NCBI GenBank assembly: GCA_018814305.1
Contig: JAHJAA010000020.1
Location: 1-64,000, forward strand
Origin: Pseudomonadota bacterium
GTDB lineage: Bacteria; Desulfobacterota; Desulfobulbia; Desulfobulbales; JAGXFP01
Reading direction: 5' to 3'
Length of the DNA stretch: 64,000 nt
Under the pieces are notes generated by a model. The model searched no databases, was not told the origin of the DNA, and saw nothing but the letters and a program-made list of their open reading frames with translations. Both the position numbers and the translations under genes were made by a program. This document shows positions 8,835 to 18,460 of this stretch, in pieces (within the stretch, counting starts at the first letter, position 1; each line of letters starts with the position of its first letter).

Positions 8835-8863
8835 TGTATAATTTTTCAGATATTAAATGTCAA
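8835..8863 (-). promoter_or_regulatory. Sigma70 promoter of aprBA
   Basis: On the minus strand a perfect TTGACA (8858-8863) is followed after 17 bases by TATACA (8835-8840). Transcription would start near 8828, giving a leader of about 250 bases before aprB. Confidence 0.7.
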
Positions 8864-9412
8864 GGAAAAAACTATTGTCCGGTCTGTTCCTCTCTGCCGG
8901 GTATAACGACCACCCCCCATATCACCTAAAATATTATTTTTTCATTTATTTTATTATCTTTGAAGAGACCTGATCAGGGTAATTTCAATCATATATTCAA
9001 TTAAGCTGCCGCGGAGACCAACTGTCACTTAGAGTGGTGAAATCCTGGTCCAACCTGCGTGGCTGGAACCCAGCTGAATTTACATCCTTTTGATGCTTTA
9101 CTGCTTGGCCAGACCGTTCTCCCATTTTTCAACAAAATTTCTAAACAACCACAAAAGTCCTCTTCCCGAAGCACAAAGCCCTCCTAGTAGTCAGGCGACA
9201 CAGAGACCAATGAATCGATGATTTCAGTTTGACACCCGTGAAGGTGATGATTAAAGTAGCCGCCACTTGGAGATCATATTTCGTCGAAATTTCAGCTGGG
9301 ATTGGTTCCATCGACACCTTCTGGTCTTTTTTCCCGAGTTCTTCTCCAGAAGAAATTTCTCCACATAATTGATGCATCCTTTTTCCTCACACTACCAACC
9401 AGGGGTTCCATA
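8864..9412. other. Intergenic stretch upstream of the apr promoter, no gene recognised
   Basis: This stretch separates the divergent aprBA promoter from the YkgJ-family gene. I see no convincing reading frame, RNA gene or repeat. Short open frames on both strands lack ribosome-binding sites and recognisable motifs. The ATP sulfurylase gene sat, a frequent neighbour of aprBA, is not here. The segment 8930-8960 is very AT-rich. Confidence 0.6.
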
Positions 9413-10351
9413 ATGGCTGACCAAACTACCCACAAATCACTCTTCAAGGAGGCAAATAATCCCTCCAATATCATGCCTGCCAAACTAACCCGTGACAGCA
9501 ACCTCAAGTTTCGCTGCCATCCAGGGGTTTCATGCTTTACTGCATGCTGTGGCAATGTCAACATCTTCCTGACTCCCTACGACATCCTTCGCATCCGCCG
9601 CGCCCTTAACCTGACGGCCGATGAGTTCCTCCTACGTTTCACCACTCCTGTTTTCCTCGAAAAGACCGATATGCCCGGGGTGAAGATTCATCTTGATGCC
9701 GAGGGCCGCTGTCCATTTGTTACTGATGAGGGATGTACCATTTATCCGCATCGACCCACCACCTGCCGGTATTATCCGGTGGGGATGTCCTTCTTCCATG
9801 GAGCAGCTGAAGAAGGCAGCGGTGCTGAGGAATTTTATTTCCTAGTCAAAGAGTCCCATTGCAAAGGGCACGATGAGGCGCAGATGATGACCATCCGTGA
9901 ATGGCGCCAGGACCAAGGGATCGACGAAAGCGACGAAATGAACAAGGAGTGGATGGAACTGGTCATGCGCCGGAAATCATTCGGCCTCCAGGCAACTCTC
10001 AGCGAACCAGCCCAGAAGATGTTTTTTATGGCCAGCACCGACCTGGATAAGTTCAGAACCTATGTTTTCAGTCCCTCATTCCTTAATACCTATGATATCA
10101 ACGAGGAGACCCTGAATCAGATTCGGGAAGACGATGTCGCCCTGATGAAATTCTCCTTCAAATACCTGGCCTCAACCCTCTTCGGGGTCGAAGCTGTTAA
10201 GATAAAGGAAGAACGACTCAAGGCCAAGACCGATGAGTTACGTCAAAAACAGGCCGAGTCAGAACAAACTGCGGAACAAACCTATCAGGAGTTAAAGGCA
10301 GAACGAGATCGTATGCAGAGCCAGATCTCTCAAAAAACTAAAAAGAAATAA
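9413..10351 (+). CDS. YkgJ-type cysteine-cluster protein with C-terminal coiled coil
   Basis: The 312-residue product belongs to the YkgJ/CxxCxxCC family (UPF0153-like), thought to bind a metal or Fe-S cluster; biochemical function is unknown. Cysteines fall in the family pattern: CHPGVSCFTACCGNVN near residue 35, then CPFVTDEGCTIYPHRPTTC near 100 and ESHCKGH near 145. The last 60 residues are rich in Lys, Glu and Gln and look like a coiled coil. I chose the ATG at 9413 because the preceding 37 codons lack family similarity and this start gives the normal N-terminus before the first Cys. It converges with the histidine kinase, whose stop is only 22 bases away. Confidence 0.8.
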   Translation: MADQTTHKSLFKEANNPSNIMPAKLTRDSNLKFRCHPGVSCFTACCGNVNIFLTPYDILRIRRALNLTADEFLLRFTTPVFLEKTDMPGVKIHLDAEGRCPFVTDEGCTIYPHRPTTCRYYPVGMSFFHGAAEEGSGAEEFYFLVKESHCKGHDEAQMMTIREWRQDQGIDESDEMNKEWMELVMRRKSFGLQATLSEPAQKMFFMASTDLDKFRTYVFSPSFLNTYDINEETLNQIREDDVALMKFSFKYLASTLFGVEAVKIKEERLKAKTDELRQKQAESEQTAEQTYQELKAERDRMQSQISQKTKKK

Positions 10352-10373
10352 ATCCGAGACGGGGGCGGAGGGA

Positions 10374-11801
10374 TCAGCCCAAAGTTATCCGGAAAGTTGC
10401 TCCCGTCCCCGGAGGACTGATCAATTCAATGGCTCCTCGGTGGTCCTCGATAATTTTTTTCACTATAGCCAGCCCAAGACCACTTCCCCTGACCTTGTCG
10501 GAGTAAAACGGTTTAAAAATCTGATCCCGGCGATCCTCAGGAATGCCGGGACCTGTATCACTTATTTCCACCACGACCCCTTCTCGGCCAAGCTCAACCG
10601 GACGCACGACCACCGCCAACTCCCCCCCCTCTTCCTGCATGGCATATATACTGTTTAACAAGATATTCAGCATGGCCCGATAAAGAAGTTCACGATCAAC
10701 CATCAATGGCTTAACCCTATCACTCAAAGTTAGTCTCTTCCGAATACCTCGTTGGTTCAGTTCCGGTTCAACAAAATTTACCGCATCGGTTACAATTTCA
10801 GAGATCGAAACAGATTGGAGTTGCATCTTCCTAGGTCTGGCGAAATCGAGAAACTCCCGGACAATTCGGTCAAGCCTACCGGTCTCCTCAATGATAATCA
10901 GGAGCAGACGATCATTGGCATCAGACGCCCCTCCCAATCTTTTCCGAAGCATTTCAGCCGTACTTCGGACTATCCCCAGGGGGTTCTTGATCTCATGGGA
11001 AACCGATGCCACCATCTTTCCCAAGGTTACCAACTGTTCGTTCCGCAGAAGCTTCTCCTCAAGAATCTGCCGCTCCCGGGCTCTGGCATCGATCTGCTGG
11101 TCGGCCTTCGCCACGATCAGCCGAAGAACGACGAAAAGAAGAAACATGGCCAGGGTCGCGATCAGGGTTATCCCCCCTTCCAGCTTGATCATTTCATGAT
11201 AATCATCCGACATATCCTGGACTATTTCGATGACCCCCATAATTTTAGCAGAGTTTTTCTCGGACCTGAAGGGGATATAGGAAATCAACTTAAAGACCGC
11301 CGGCTTAGCGCCCGGCAACAAATTTAGGATTGACCCGTCACGAATAAGTCTCGACGACGATCCACCCTCCCGGGCTTCCAAATATTCCTGGCCTCCTTCC
11401 CCTTTGAGACCAATTCGCTCGCTGAAAGTCGAATAAGCCACGGTATCATTCTGCTGATCGAGAATACTAACCGACTCCACCTTCATCCCATGGGTGATGT
11501 CCTTAACAATGAGATCCAATCGCTTCTGCTGGCCAGGATGTTGGGGGGCCAGACTTCCGAAACGCAGCACGGAGGGCACCACGAAACGATCATAAACCTG
11601 GCTATTAATATTACTGGCAAAGACCAGGGCATACTCTTCGCTTCGACTCAACAGGACATTATTGGCGTTTTTTGAAATCAACACCGCCAATAACGGGGTG
11701 AACAGCAAAAAAACAAGCAGGGTCGTATAGGAAAAGAATTTAACCAGCCGAAAAGGCTTAATGGCTGCAGTCTTATCTTCGGAACTCATCAGCGCCACCA
11801 T
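10374..11801 (-). CDS. Membrane sensor histidine kinase (orphan)
   Basis: The 475-residue protein has an N-terminal membrane span (about residues 25-45), a periplasmic sensing region of about 160 residues and a second span (about 210-230). A coiled coil leads into a HisKA domain with H-box SHEIKNPLG near residue 275. The catalytic ATPase domain carries N-box NILLNSIYAM, G1 box DTGPGIP and G2 box GSGLGLAI, followed by a short C-terminus. The architecture resembles the NtrB/ZraS/AtoS group that signals to sigma54 activators. No response regulator is encoded next to it, so its partner is elsewhere. The ATG at position 5 of the frame (start 11789) is an alternative. Confidence 0.88.
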   Translation of the reverse strand: MVALMSSEDKTAAIKPFRLVKFFSYTTLLVFLLFTPLLAVLISKNANNVLLSRSEEYALVFASNINSQVYDRFVVPSVLRFGSLAPQHPGQQKRLDLIVKDITHGMKVESVSILDQQNDTVAYSTFSERIGLKGEGGQEYLEAREGGSSSRLIRDGSILNLLPGAKPAVFKLISYIPFRSEKNSAKIMGVIEIVQDMSDDYHEMIKLEGGITLIATLAMFLLFVVLRLIVAKADQQIDARARERQILEEKLLRNEQLVTLGKMVASVSHEIKNPLGIVRSTAEMLRKRLGGASDANDRLLLIIIEETGRLDRIVREFLDFARPRKMQLQSVSISEIVTDAVNFVEPELNQRGIRKRLTLSDRVKPLMVDRELLYRAMLNILLNSIYAMQEEGGELAVVVRPVELGREGVVVEISDTGPGIPEDRRDQIFKPFYSDKVRGSGLGLAIVKKIIEDHRGAIELISPPGTGATFRITLG

Positions 11802-11920
11802 TGAGTGCTTTGGAAAAACGTTTTCTTCCCGAGACAGAAATCATGCCCCGGATCGCGGCTGGGCAAAAGAATTACACTGAGCACGCGAAAGACAAAGGAT
11901 GCGACTCCCTCCCGTCCGCC

Positions 11921-13645
11921 CTATGACGGATCATGACACACCCCGCATCGACGGCAAGTCTCGGTCTGACACGGCGGAGTGGCAAGTCCCTTAAGCGATC
12001 GATGGTATTCGGCAATAAGATACTCACGCTTTACTCCGTGATCAATAATCTCCCAGGGCAGAAGTTCTTTCTCCCCCCGTCGGCGGCAGAAGGAATCAGG
12101 ATCAAGGGCCACTCTTTTGAATATCTGCCGCCAGTTCCCTCCCCTCTCAGCCAGGGTCATCAGAACCCCGGCCAACCGTCGATCTCCGCGGGACAAAACC
12201 GCCTGAAGATAGGCCCTTTCCGGCTTTTCACCCATCATTTTCAGATTTGGTTCACCGGAAAGATTGCGTCTTAAAAAATCCTGGGCCCCCTTGAGCTCTG
12301 CCAACCCGGCAAAGGGATGGAATTGGAAAGGTGTCCACGGCTTTGGTACAAAAGGATTAATACTTAAAGTCAACGTACTGAGCCTTCCGCGGGCCCGACC
12401 AGGTACAGCGACCCTTTGGGCGACCTTTCTGACCAGAGCGACCATCTCCACAAGATCTTCTTCGGTCTCCGAGGGCAAGCCAATCATGAAATAGAGTTTC
12501 AAATTGGTCACTCCGGCAGCCACCAGGTGTTCCGCCGATTGCAGAATATCATCTTCGGTGATCCCCTTATTGATGACCCGACGCAACCGTTCGGAAGGAC
12601 CATCGGGAGCAATGGCTGCAGTTTTCAAATCACTGGCCGCCAGGAGTTCAAGCAACTCAGGAGTCACCGCATCGGCCCGCAATGATGAAAAAGACAGCAG
12701 ACAGCCCTCTCCCCTGAGAAATCCGGCAACCCTGGCCAAATCATCCTTCCGGGCCATTTCCATGCCCAGCAGACCTACTCGATCAATCCCCGCAGGTTTG
12801 CGATCAAAGGCGGCAAGAATACTTTCAGCGGACCAAAGTCGCGGTGGACGATAAATAAAACCAGCGGCACAAAACCGACAACCCCGGCTACATCCTCGAC
12901 CCAGTTCCACCAGAAACAGATTGGCAAATTCAGCAGCCGGACTCAAAAGTTGGGAATGGGACGCGACCTGCGGGGCTTCGGCACAAATCCGCTTGATCCG
13001 GGTCGGCCACCCGGATTCAACCTGAATATCAAGCAACCGGCCTTCCCCATCAAAATCAAAATGATACGCCCAGGGCACGTAAAGTGCCGGAATAATCCGC
13101 ACCATCCGGGCCAACAACTCGCGCCGCTCTATAATCGGCCAACTGGCCAGCAAGAAATCAAGGAGTCCACCGAGGACCGGCTCGGCCTCGCCAACCACCA
13201 TGGCATCAACAAAGGGGGCCAGGGGCTCCGGATTCATAAAACAGACCACCCCCCCGGCAATAATCAGGGGATTCCCCGCAGAAACCTCCGGATGCCGTGA
13301 TGAAGCCAGCGGAGCAACCCCGCCTTGAAGAAGCATCTTTAAAAATCCCGGCAAATCCTGCTCAAACCCGATGGAGCAGAAGAGGACAGGAAAATCACTT
13401 AAAGGTCGGGATGACTCGATGGACCGAGGCGGTTCCCCGTCTTCCGGGGAAAAAATCCTTTCACAAACAATGTCAGGATGACGGTTAACCAGTTCATAGA
13501 TCAATTGGAAACCAAGATTGGACATGCCAACCCGGTAAGGACTGGGAAAGAGAAGGCCAATTGGCAAGAGATCCCGCCATTTCTTTTTCTGGGAACCGAT
13601 TTCTTCGGTATGGACGTTTCGGTTTACCGGTCTCTGGTGACGCAT
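11921..13645 (-). CDS. B12-binding-type radical SAM protein
   Basis: The 574-residue protein resembles the TIGR03960-type radical SAM family. An N-terminal B12-binding-like domain (about residues 25-190, with SPYRVGMSNLGFQLIYELVN) precedes the radical SAM core. The core has the [4Fe-4S] motif GRGCSRGCRFCAAG near residue 255 and a SAM-binding GLPSETEEDL segment near 390. A C-terminal cluster CQTETCRRCGVCHD may hold another metal. Substrate unknown. The ATG at 13645 has a GGAG 8 bases upstream. It lies downstream of ftsZ on the same strand but behind a likely terminator, so it is not clearly part of the dcw operon. Confidence 0.85.
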   Translation of the reverse strand: MRHQRPVNRNVHTEEIGSQKKKWRDLLPIGLLFPSPYRVGMSNLGFQLIYELVNRHPDIVCERIFSPEDGEPPRSIESSRPLSDFPVLFCSIGFEQDLPGFLKMLLQGGVAPLASSRHPEVSAGNPLIIAGGVVCFMNPEPLAPFVDAMVVGEAEPVLGGLLDFLLASWPIIERRELLARMVRIIPALYVPWAYHFDFDGEGRLLDIQVESGWPTRIKRICAEAPQVASHSQLLSPAAEFANLFLVELGRGCSRGCRFCAAGFIYRPPRLWSAESILAAFDRKPAGIDRVGLLGMEMARKDDLARVAGFLRGEGCLLSFSSLRADAVTPELLELLAASDLKTAAIAPDGPSERLRRVINKGITEDDILQSAEHLVAAGVTNLKLYFMIGLPSETEEDLVEMVALVRKVAQRVAVPGRARGRLSTLTLSINPFVPKPWTPFQFHPFAGLAELKGAQDFLRRNLSGEPNLKMMGEKPERAYLQAVLSRGDRRLAGVLMTLAERGGNWRQIFKRVALDPDSFCRRRGEKELLPWEIIDHGVKREYLIAEYHRSLKGLATPPCQTETCRRCGVCHDPS

Positions 13646-13719
13646 GCCATTGTCTCCGGAGTCTGTCCTGAAAAATGAATTTCGTTCAAGATGGCGAAAT
13701 GTGCCTGAGAATTACATCT

Positions 13720-13750
13720 CAAAAAGAAGACCAGCCTCAGGTAAAGAGGC
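13720..13750 (-). terminator. Probable terminator of the dcw operon
   Basis: On the minus strand GCCTC (13746-13750) and GAGGC (13734-13738) form a short stem with a 7-base loop, followed by the T-rich tract TGGTCTTCTTTTT. It lies about 125 bases downstream of the ftsZ stop. The stem is short, so the call is moderate. Confidence 0.5.
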
Positions 13751-13873
13751 ACGTCCTTGACGATAGAAAAAAACGGTGGGTAAATCGTGATGGGGAACGC
13801 AGAAACGAATCGAAAAATACTCACCGAACCCTTATCCCTCGGCCGGAAGAACCCTCAGGTTGGACGAGGGAGG

Positions 13874-15037
13874 TCAGTTCTCATTCCTCCGGATGAACGT
13901 TGGGGTATCCAATCGGTCTTCATCGTGGCTCACATCAAGAAACGGATTTTTTCGAGGTCTGAGATTGGAAGAAGATCTCCCGTCATGTCCGTCTTTATCC
14001 TGAAACGGCAAGGACTGAGCCACAGTTTCACGTCTATGCAGAGAGGCAACTTTAACCGGTAAGGCTTCAAAATCAGGCTCACCGTTGATGCCGGTGGCGA
14101 TCACTGTTACTCGCAAGGCATCCCCCAGACTCTCATCAAAGGTTACCCCTAGAATAATATTTGAATCCTCATGAACTTCCTCGTAAATCCGGCTGGTGAT
14201 CTCAGTGACTTCAGCCATACTCAACAGCTCTTCCCGGGAGGAGACATTGACCAGGACACCCTTAGCTCCTTCAATACTGATATCCTGAAGAAGTGGGCTG
14301 GCTATGGCCATATTAACGGCGTCAGCCCCCCGATTTTCTCCCCGGCCAACCCCAGCTCCCATCAGGGCAGGACCCATTTCATTCATAATAGCCCTGACAT
14401 CGGCAAAATCAGGATTTATATAGCCGGGCAGATTGATGGTATCAGTGATTCCTTTGACTGCCTGAACTAGAACATCATCGGCCATCTTCATCCCATCGAT
14501 AAACCGACCGTTCTTACCGGAAAGGGAAAGCAATCGGTCATTGGGAATGGTGATAATTGTATCAACGTGTTTCTTGAGGAGCTCCCAACCCTTATTGGCA
14601 TTCTTCATCCGGGTCCGGCCTTCAAAGGAAAAGGGTTTGGTAACAACCGCCACGGTCAGAGCGCCCATTTCCTTACTGATTCTGGCCACCACAGGGGCAG
14701 CTCCAGTGCCTGTTCCTCCGCCAAGACCGGCGGTAACAAAGACCATATCGGAACCGTTGATTATATTACGAATCTCTTCAACACTTTCCTCAGCCGCCTC
14801 GCGTCCACGTTCGGGATTCGCCCCGGCCCCGAGACCCTTGGCAGAGATCGGCCCCAATTGCAGGCGGATGTCCGCCCTGGAATTCTCCAGAGCCTGGAGG
14901 TCGGTATTGGCAGCAATGAACTGAACTCCACGGATGAGATTCTCCTCCATGGTATTAATGGCGTTCCCGCCACCTCCGCCGACCCCAAAGACCTTGATCA
15001 CGGCACGAGAATCTTTTTCAGCAAATGTAAACGACAT
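13874..15037 (-). CDS. ftsZ: Cell division protein FtsZ
   Basis: FtsZ is the tubulin-like GTPase that forms the Z ring. The 387-residue product has GVGGGGGNAINTM at the N-terminus. The tubulin signature GGGTGTGAAP lies near residue 105 and the T7-loop segment NPDFADVRAIM near 210. A variable linker ends in the C-terminal peptide LDTPTFIRR that binds FtsA. I chose the ATG at 15037 (MSFTF) because AAGGGG lies at the right distance; an in-frame ATG 6 codons upstream has no clear site. It is the last gene of the dcw cluster, 250 bases after ftsA, with a large hairpin between them. Confidence 0.97.
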   Translation of the reverse strand: MSFTFAEKDSRAVIKVFGVGGGGGNAINTMEENLIRGVQFIAANTDLQALENSRADIRLQLGPISAKGLGAGANPERGREAAEESVEEIRNIINGSDMVFVTAGLGGGTGTGAAPVVARISKEMGALTVAVVTKPFSFEGRTRMKNANKGWELLKKHVDTIITIPNDRLLSLSGKNGRFIDGMKMADDVLVQAVKGITDTINLPGYINPDFADVRAIMNEMGPALMGAGVGRGENRGADAVNMAIASPLLQDISIEGAKGVLVNVSSREELLSMAEVTEITSRIYEEVHEDSNIILGVTFDESLGDALRVTVIATGINGEPDFEALPVKVASLHRRETVAQSLPFQDKDGHDGRSSSNLRPRKNPFLDVSHDEDRLDTPTFIRRNEN

Positions 15038-15241
15038 TCCAGACCCCTTCTTCATCCAACGCCAATGGTCGCATCATGGAGCAAAAAGCAAACATTCTCG
15101 CAAAGCCACGCCAATCAAAGTCTAAATTACCGAACGACTTCTCATGAATTCAACCTGGACCTCATCGGTATCGTGTCTTTCTTACGATAGTTGCAATCAT
15201 AAACTAAAACAGTTCAGGCATCCATAAATTTTTTAAAGAAT

Positions 15242-15281
15242 TCCATTATTTTAGAGGATCTTTGCTCGCTAAAATAATGGA
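15242..15281 (-). other. Perfect 13-bp AT-rich hairpin between ftsA and ftsZ
   Basis: The arms 15242-15254 (TCCATTATTTTAG) and 15269-15281 are perfectly complementary around a 14-base loop. It starts 24 bases after the ftsA stop. On the minus strand it is followed by AATTC and TTTAAAAAATTT rather than a clean U-run. It could be a weak terminator, an RNA processing site setting the high ftsZ level, or a DNA-binding site. Confidence 0.5.
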
Positions 15282-15304
15282 TGATCACCGGACCCAAAAC
15301 CAGC

Positions 15305-16537
15305 TCAGAACGATCGCCGAAACCAATCTCGCATCCGATTTGACAATCGCCCGAAGAGCCGACTCTCACTTTCCTTTAGTTTCCTGACGGGCTCATGCTT
15401 CATCCCGAAAAAAATCAACCCAAGACCTGTGGCATACTGAGGAGTTGCCACCAGGTCAGTTAATCCCTCAACCTTCCGCGGATACCCAAGCCGGACCGGC
15501 AAATCAAAGATCTGTTCCGCCAGATCGACCATGTTGGCCAGGAGGCACGTCCCACCTGTCAAAACCAGGCCCCCGTTGATCAGCCCGATAAAGTTACTCT
15601 CTTCAAGCTCCCGCTTAATCAGACTGAACATCTCCTCGACCCGGGGTTCAAGAATCTCACCCATGACCCGCTGGGAAATACGCCGGGGCTGCCGCCCACC
15701 AAGGCTGGGGACCTCTATGGCCTGATCCTTGTCGATCAGAGCGGCCAGGGCAGAACCATATTTTTCTTTGAGAAGTTCCGCCTCTTTCAAAGGAGTGCGC
15801 AACCCGATGGACAGATCATTGGTCAGATTATGCCCACCCAAACCCAGTACATGGGTGTGCTTGATGGTCCCTTCAGTAAAAATCGCCAGATCGGAGGTCC
15901 CCCCCCCGATATCAAGGAGACCGATGCCCAACTCCATCTCTTCCCGAGTCAAGACGGCTTCAGCTGAAGCCAGTGGCTCCAAAACCACATCACAGACATC
16001 AAGACCGGCCCGGTTACAGCATTTGACGATATTCTGCACTGCGGCTACCTGGCCGGTAACAATATGGACCTCAGCCTCCAACCGAACCCCGGTCATGCCC
16101 AAGGGGTACTGAATACCATCCTGATCGTCCACCATAAACTCCTGGGGGAGAACATGGAGAACCTCCTGGTCGGTGGGGATATGGACTGCACTGGCTGCTT
16201 CAATGACCCGATCAATATCATCCTGACAGATCTCGGCATGACGAATGGGCAGCAGGCCCCGGCTGTTAAATCCCTTGATATGACTGCCGGCAATCCCGAC
16301 ATAGACCGCGGTGATTTCGCACTTGGCCATCCGTTCAGCTGCTTCTACCGCCTTCTGGATCGACTCCACCGTGCTTTCAATGTTCACCACCACCCCCCGC
16401 CGCATTCCCACGGAAGGATGCACGCCGACCCCGACCACCTTCACCTGATCTTTTAAAACCTCGGCAACCACTGCACATATTTTAGTGGTACCGATATCAA
16501 GCCCGACGATTATTTCTCCACGATCATGTGATGCCAT
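15305..16537 (-). CDS. ftsA: Cell division protein FtsA
   Basis: FtsA is the actin-like ATPase that anchors FtsZ filaments to the membrane. The 410-residue product starts with the phosphate-1 motif IVGLDIGTTKICAVVAEV. It contains the SHS2 (1C) region and the phosphate-2 motif LLDIGGGTSDLAIF near residue 208. The adenosine motif LTGGTCLLANM lies near 330. The C-terminus RMRDWFRRSF is an amphipathic, arginine-rich membrane-targeting helix. It follows ftsQ after 139 bases. Confidence 0.96.
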   Translation of the reverse strand: MASHDRGEIIVGLDIGTTKICAVVAEVLKDQVKVVGVGVHPSVGMRRGVVVNIESTVESIQKAVEAAERMAKCEITAVYVGIAGSHIKGFNSRGLLPIRHAEICQDDIDRVIEAASAVHIPTDQEVLHVLPQEFMVDDQDGIQYPLGMTGVRLEAEVHIVTGQVAAVQNIVKCCNRAGLDVCDVVLEPLASAEAVLTREEMELGIGLLDIGGGTSDLAIFTEGTIKHTHVLGLGGHNLTNDLSIGLRTPLKEAELLKEKYGSALAALIDKDQAIEVPSLGGRQPRRISQRVMGEILEPRVEEMFSLIKRELEESNFIGLINGGLVLTGGTCLLANMVDLAEQIFDLPVRLGYPRKVEGLTDLVATPQYATGLGLIFFGMKHEPVRKLKESESRLFGRLSNRMRDWFRRSF

Positions 16538-16676
16538 CGTTCACTTCCGTTTGATGAGTTCCCATCCGGATAAGTCTTTTATCTCAGGATATTGGAATAG
16601 TTTGGTTTCCTTCCGGAAACAGACATTTTTCAAAAAGGGCGTTCCCAGTGAAACCCCATGCGCTTCTCGTACAACC

Positions 16677-17516
16677 CTAGTCAACTATCGACCGCTCAAA
16701 ACCCACCAGGACCTTCTCCGACAGGTATTCCATATCAATTGAAGCTGTTATAGCGAAATCCCGACGTTTATACAACCTGCCCAAAACCCGGGTAAGTTGC
16801 TGGTACTTCTTCCGCACGGAACCGGTTCCGAATTTGATGGGAAAAGGACGATCCACCAGAAAGACCGTCATCTCCCGCTCTGGTGAAAAATGAACTTCAG
16901 AAATATTAAGCGCCATTAAATTGGGATTTCCTAGCCCGGCGAGATATAAAAATTGCAAGGCCTCCTCCAACTCCATTTCGCGCTCAGCGCATCCCTCCCT
17001 ACAATCGACAATCCCGCTGATCACCGGGAAGTCAAGGTCATCCCGATCCCCAGCCGGGGCAAAAACCGTACCCTGACGATCAATATAATGCAAGCCGTCC
17101 GCCTTATTGATCAAGGCCACCGGGTTCCGTTCCTCCACCGTAATGTCCAGACGATCCGGCCAATCTCTTTTCACCTGGGCCTTTTCCACCCAAGGGTGGG
17201 ACTCCAGTCGAGCTTTCACCTGGTCCGGATCAATGGCAATAAGATTACTATGAATATCCACCCCTGAAAGCAACCGCAAACTCTGGAAATCAATCCGTTT
17301 ATTCCCATTGATTCCCACATCCACGATCCGAAAAAAGGGGGCACGGGAAAGTCCTTGATACATCAACACCCCTCCTCCGATCAAAGCCAGAACTGCCAGC
17401 CCCCCCCCAACCAGCATGACGAGACCCCGACGCCAGACCTTACCCCGGTCATCTCCTCCTCGGCGTCCCTGCCACCTCTTTCCGATTCTGCCGCCCCTGC
17501 CGGACCTCATTCCCAT
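16677..17516 (-). CDS. ftsQ: Cell division protein FtsQ
   Basis: FtsQ is the bitopic scaffold that links early and late divisome proteins through FtsL/FtsB. The 279-residue protein has a basic cytoplasmic N-terminus of about 30 residues and a membrane span (about 33-55). The POTRA domain starts at FRIVDVGINGNKRID and the beta domain contains HPWVEKAQVKRDWPDRLDI. The start overlaps the murB stop by 10 bases, indicating translational coupling. The ddl gene often found here is missing. Confidence 0.93.
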   Translation of the reverse strand: MGMRSGRGGRIGKRWQGRRGGDDRGKVWRRGLVMLVGGGLAVLALIGGGVLMYQGLSRAPFFRIVDVGINGNKRIDFQSLRLLSGVDIHSNLIAIDPDQVKARLESHPWVEKAQVKRDWPDRLDITVEERNPVALINKADGLHYIDRQGTVFAPAGDRDDLDFPVISGIVDCREGCAEREMELEEALQFLYLAGLGNPNLMALNISEVHFSPEREMTVFLVDRPFPIKFGTGSVRKKYQQLTRVLGRLYKRRDFAITASIDMEYLSEKVLVGFERSIVD

Positions 17517-18445
17517 GGTCGCACCGTCAGCATATGAATTTCCGGTTCAAGACTGATACCGTGACGGGTCAGAACCTGATCCCGAACCTCATGCATCAGA
17601 GTAATCACATCGGTGGCCGTGGCCTTGCCGGTATTAACGATGACATTGGCATGCTCCTCAGAAACCATGGCCCCACCGACCTGCAGTCCTTTCAAACCAG
17701 TAGTCTCAATCAATTTACCGGCATACCCTCCGGGAGGATTTTTAAAGATGGATCCAGCATTGGCCATCCCCCAGGGCTGCCGCCCGCGCCGAGCCCGCAT
17801 CAATTCCCGACAAGTCTCCCTGAGTTGATCTCCGTCGCCTTGATCCAGAACGAGACGAGCACTTAACAAAATCGACTCAGGTGGCTCCCCCCAGGACCTG
17901 TAGGTAAAAGAAAGTTGATCCTGGGTCCGAGTATGAACTTCACCGGCTCCATCCAAAATGGTAACCAGGTCAATCACATCCTTCATTTCCCGGCCGATGG
18001 CTCCGGCATTCATCACCACGGCGCCACCCAGGGTGCCGGGTATTCCGACCACAAACTCCAAACCGGCCAGCCCTTTTTCCAGTGACCAATTTAGAAGTCG
18101 TCCCAGACGGCAGCCAGCCTCAACCTCCAGTCTTACAGCCTCCCCCGCTTCATTGACCATCCGAATAGCTCCATACCCCGAGCCCATGACCAGAATGGCG
18201 CCATGATATCCCTCGTCGGGCACCAGCAGATTGCTGCCCTGACCAATCACCCGCCAGGCGAAACCTTCGGCCGAGAGACCGTTGGTAATCCGTACGATTG
18301 AATCACTGTCGGTCGGTGCCAGCACCGCCCAGGCCTCACCACCCACTTTCAAGGTGCAATAGTCTGCCATGGGGGCATCCCACCGGACCTGCCCCGACCA
18401 CAAACCCATTAAACACTGCTTAATTTTTTCCCGATCGTTGTTCAT
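17507..18445 (-). CDS. murB: UDP-N-acetylenolpyruvoylglucosamine reductase MurB
   Basis: MurB reduces UDP-GlcNAc-enolpyruvate to UDP-MurNAc using NADPH and FAD. The 312-residue protein has FAD-domain motifs TLKVGGEAWAVLAP and RVIGQGSNLLV. The central segment is GIPGTLGGAVVMNAGAIGREM. The C-terminal domain has NAGSIFKNPPGGYAGKLIE, in which Ser is the proton donor as in type II MurB. The C-terminal HANVIVN motif is intact. It lies 15 bases after murC and overlaps ftsQ. Confidence 0.96.
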   Translation of the reverse strand: MNNDREKIKQCLMGLWSGQVRWDAPMADYCTLKVGGEAWAVLAPTDSDSIVRITNGLSAEGFAWRVIGQGSNLLVPDEGYHGAILVMGSGYGAIRMVNEAGEAVRLEVEAGCRLGRLLNWSLEKGLAGLEFVVGIPGTLGGAVVMNAGAIGREMKDVIDLVTILDGAGEVHTRTQDQLSFTYRSWGEPPESILLSARLVLDQGDGDQLRETCRELMRARRGRQPWGMANAGSIFKNPPGGYAGKLIETTGLKGLQVGGAMVSEEHANVIVNTGKATATDVITLMHEVRDQVLTRHGISLEPEIHMLTVRPWE

Positions 18446-18460
18446 TGCCCCTAGTTGGTC

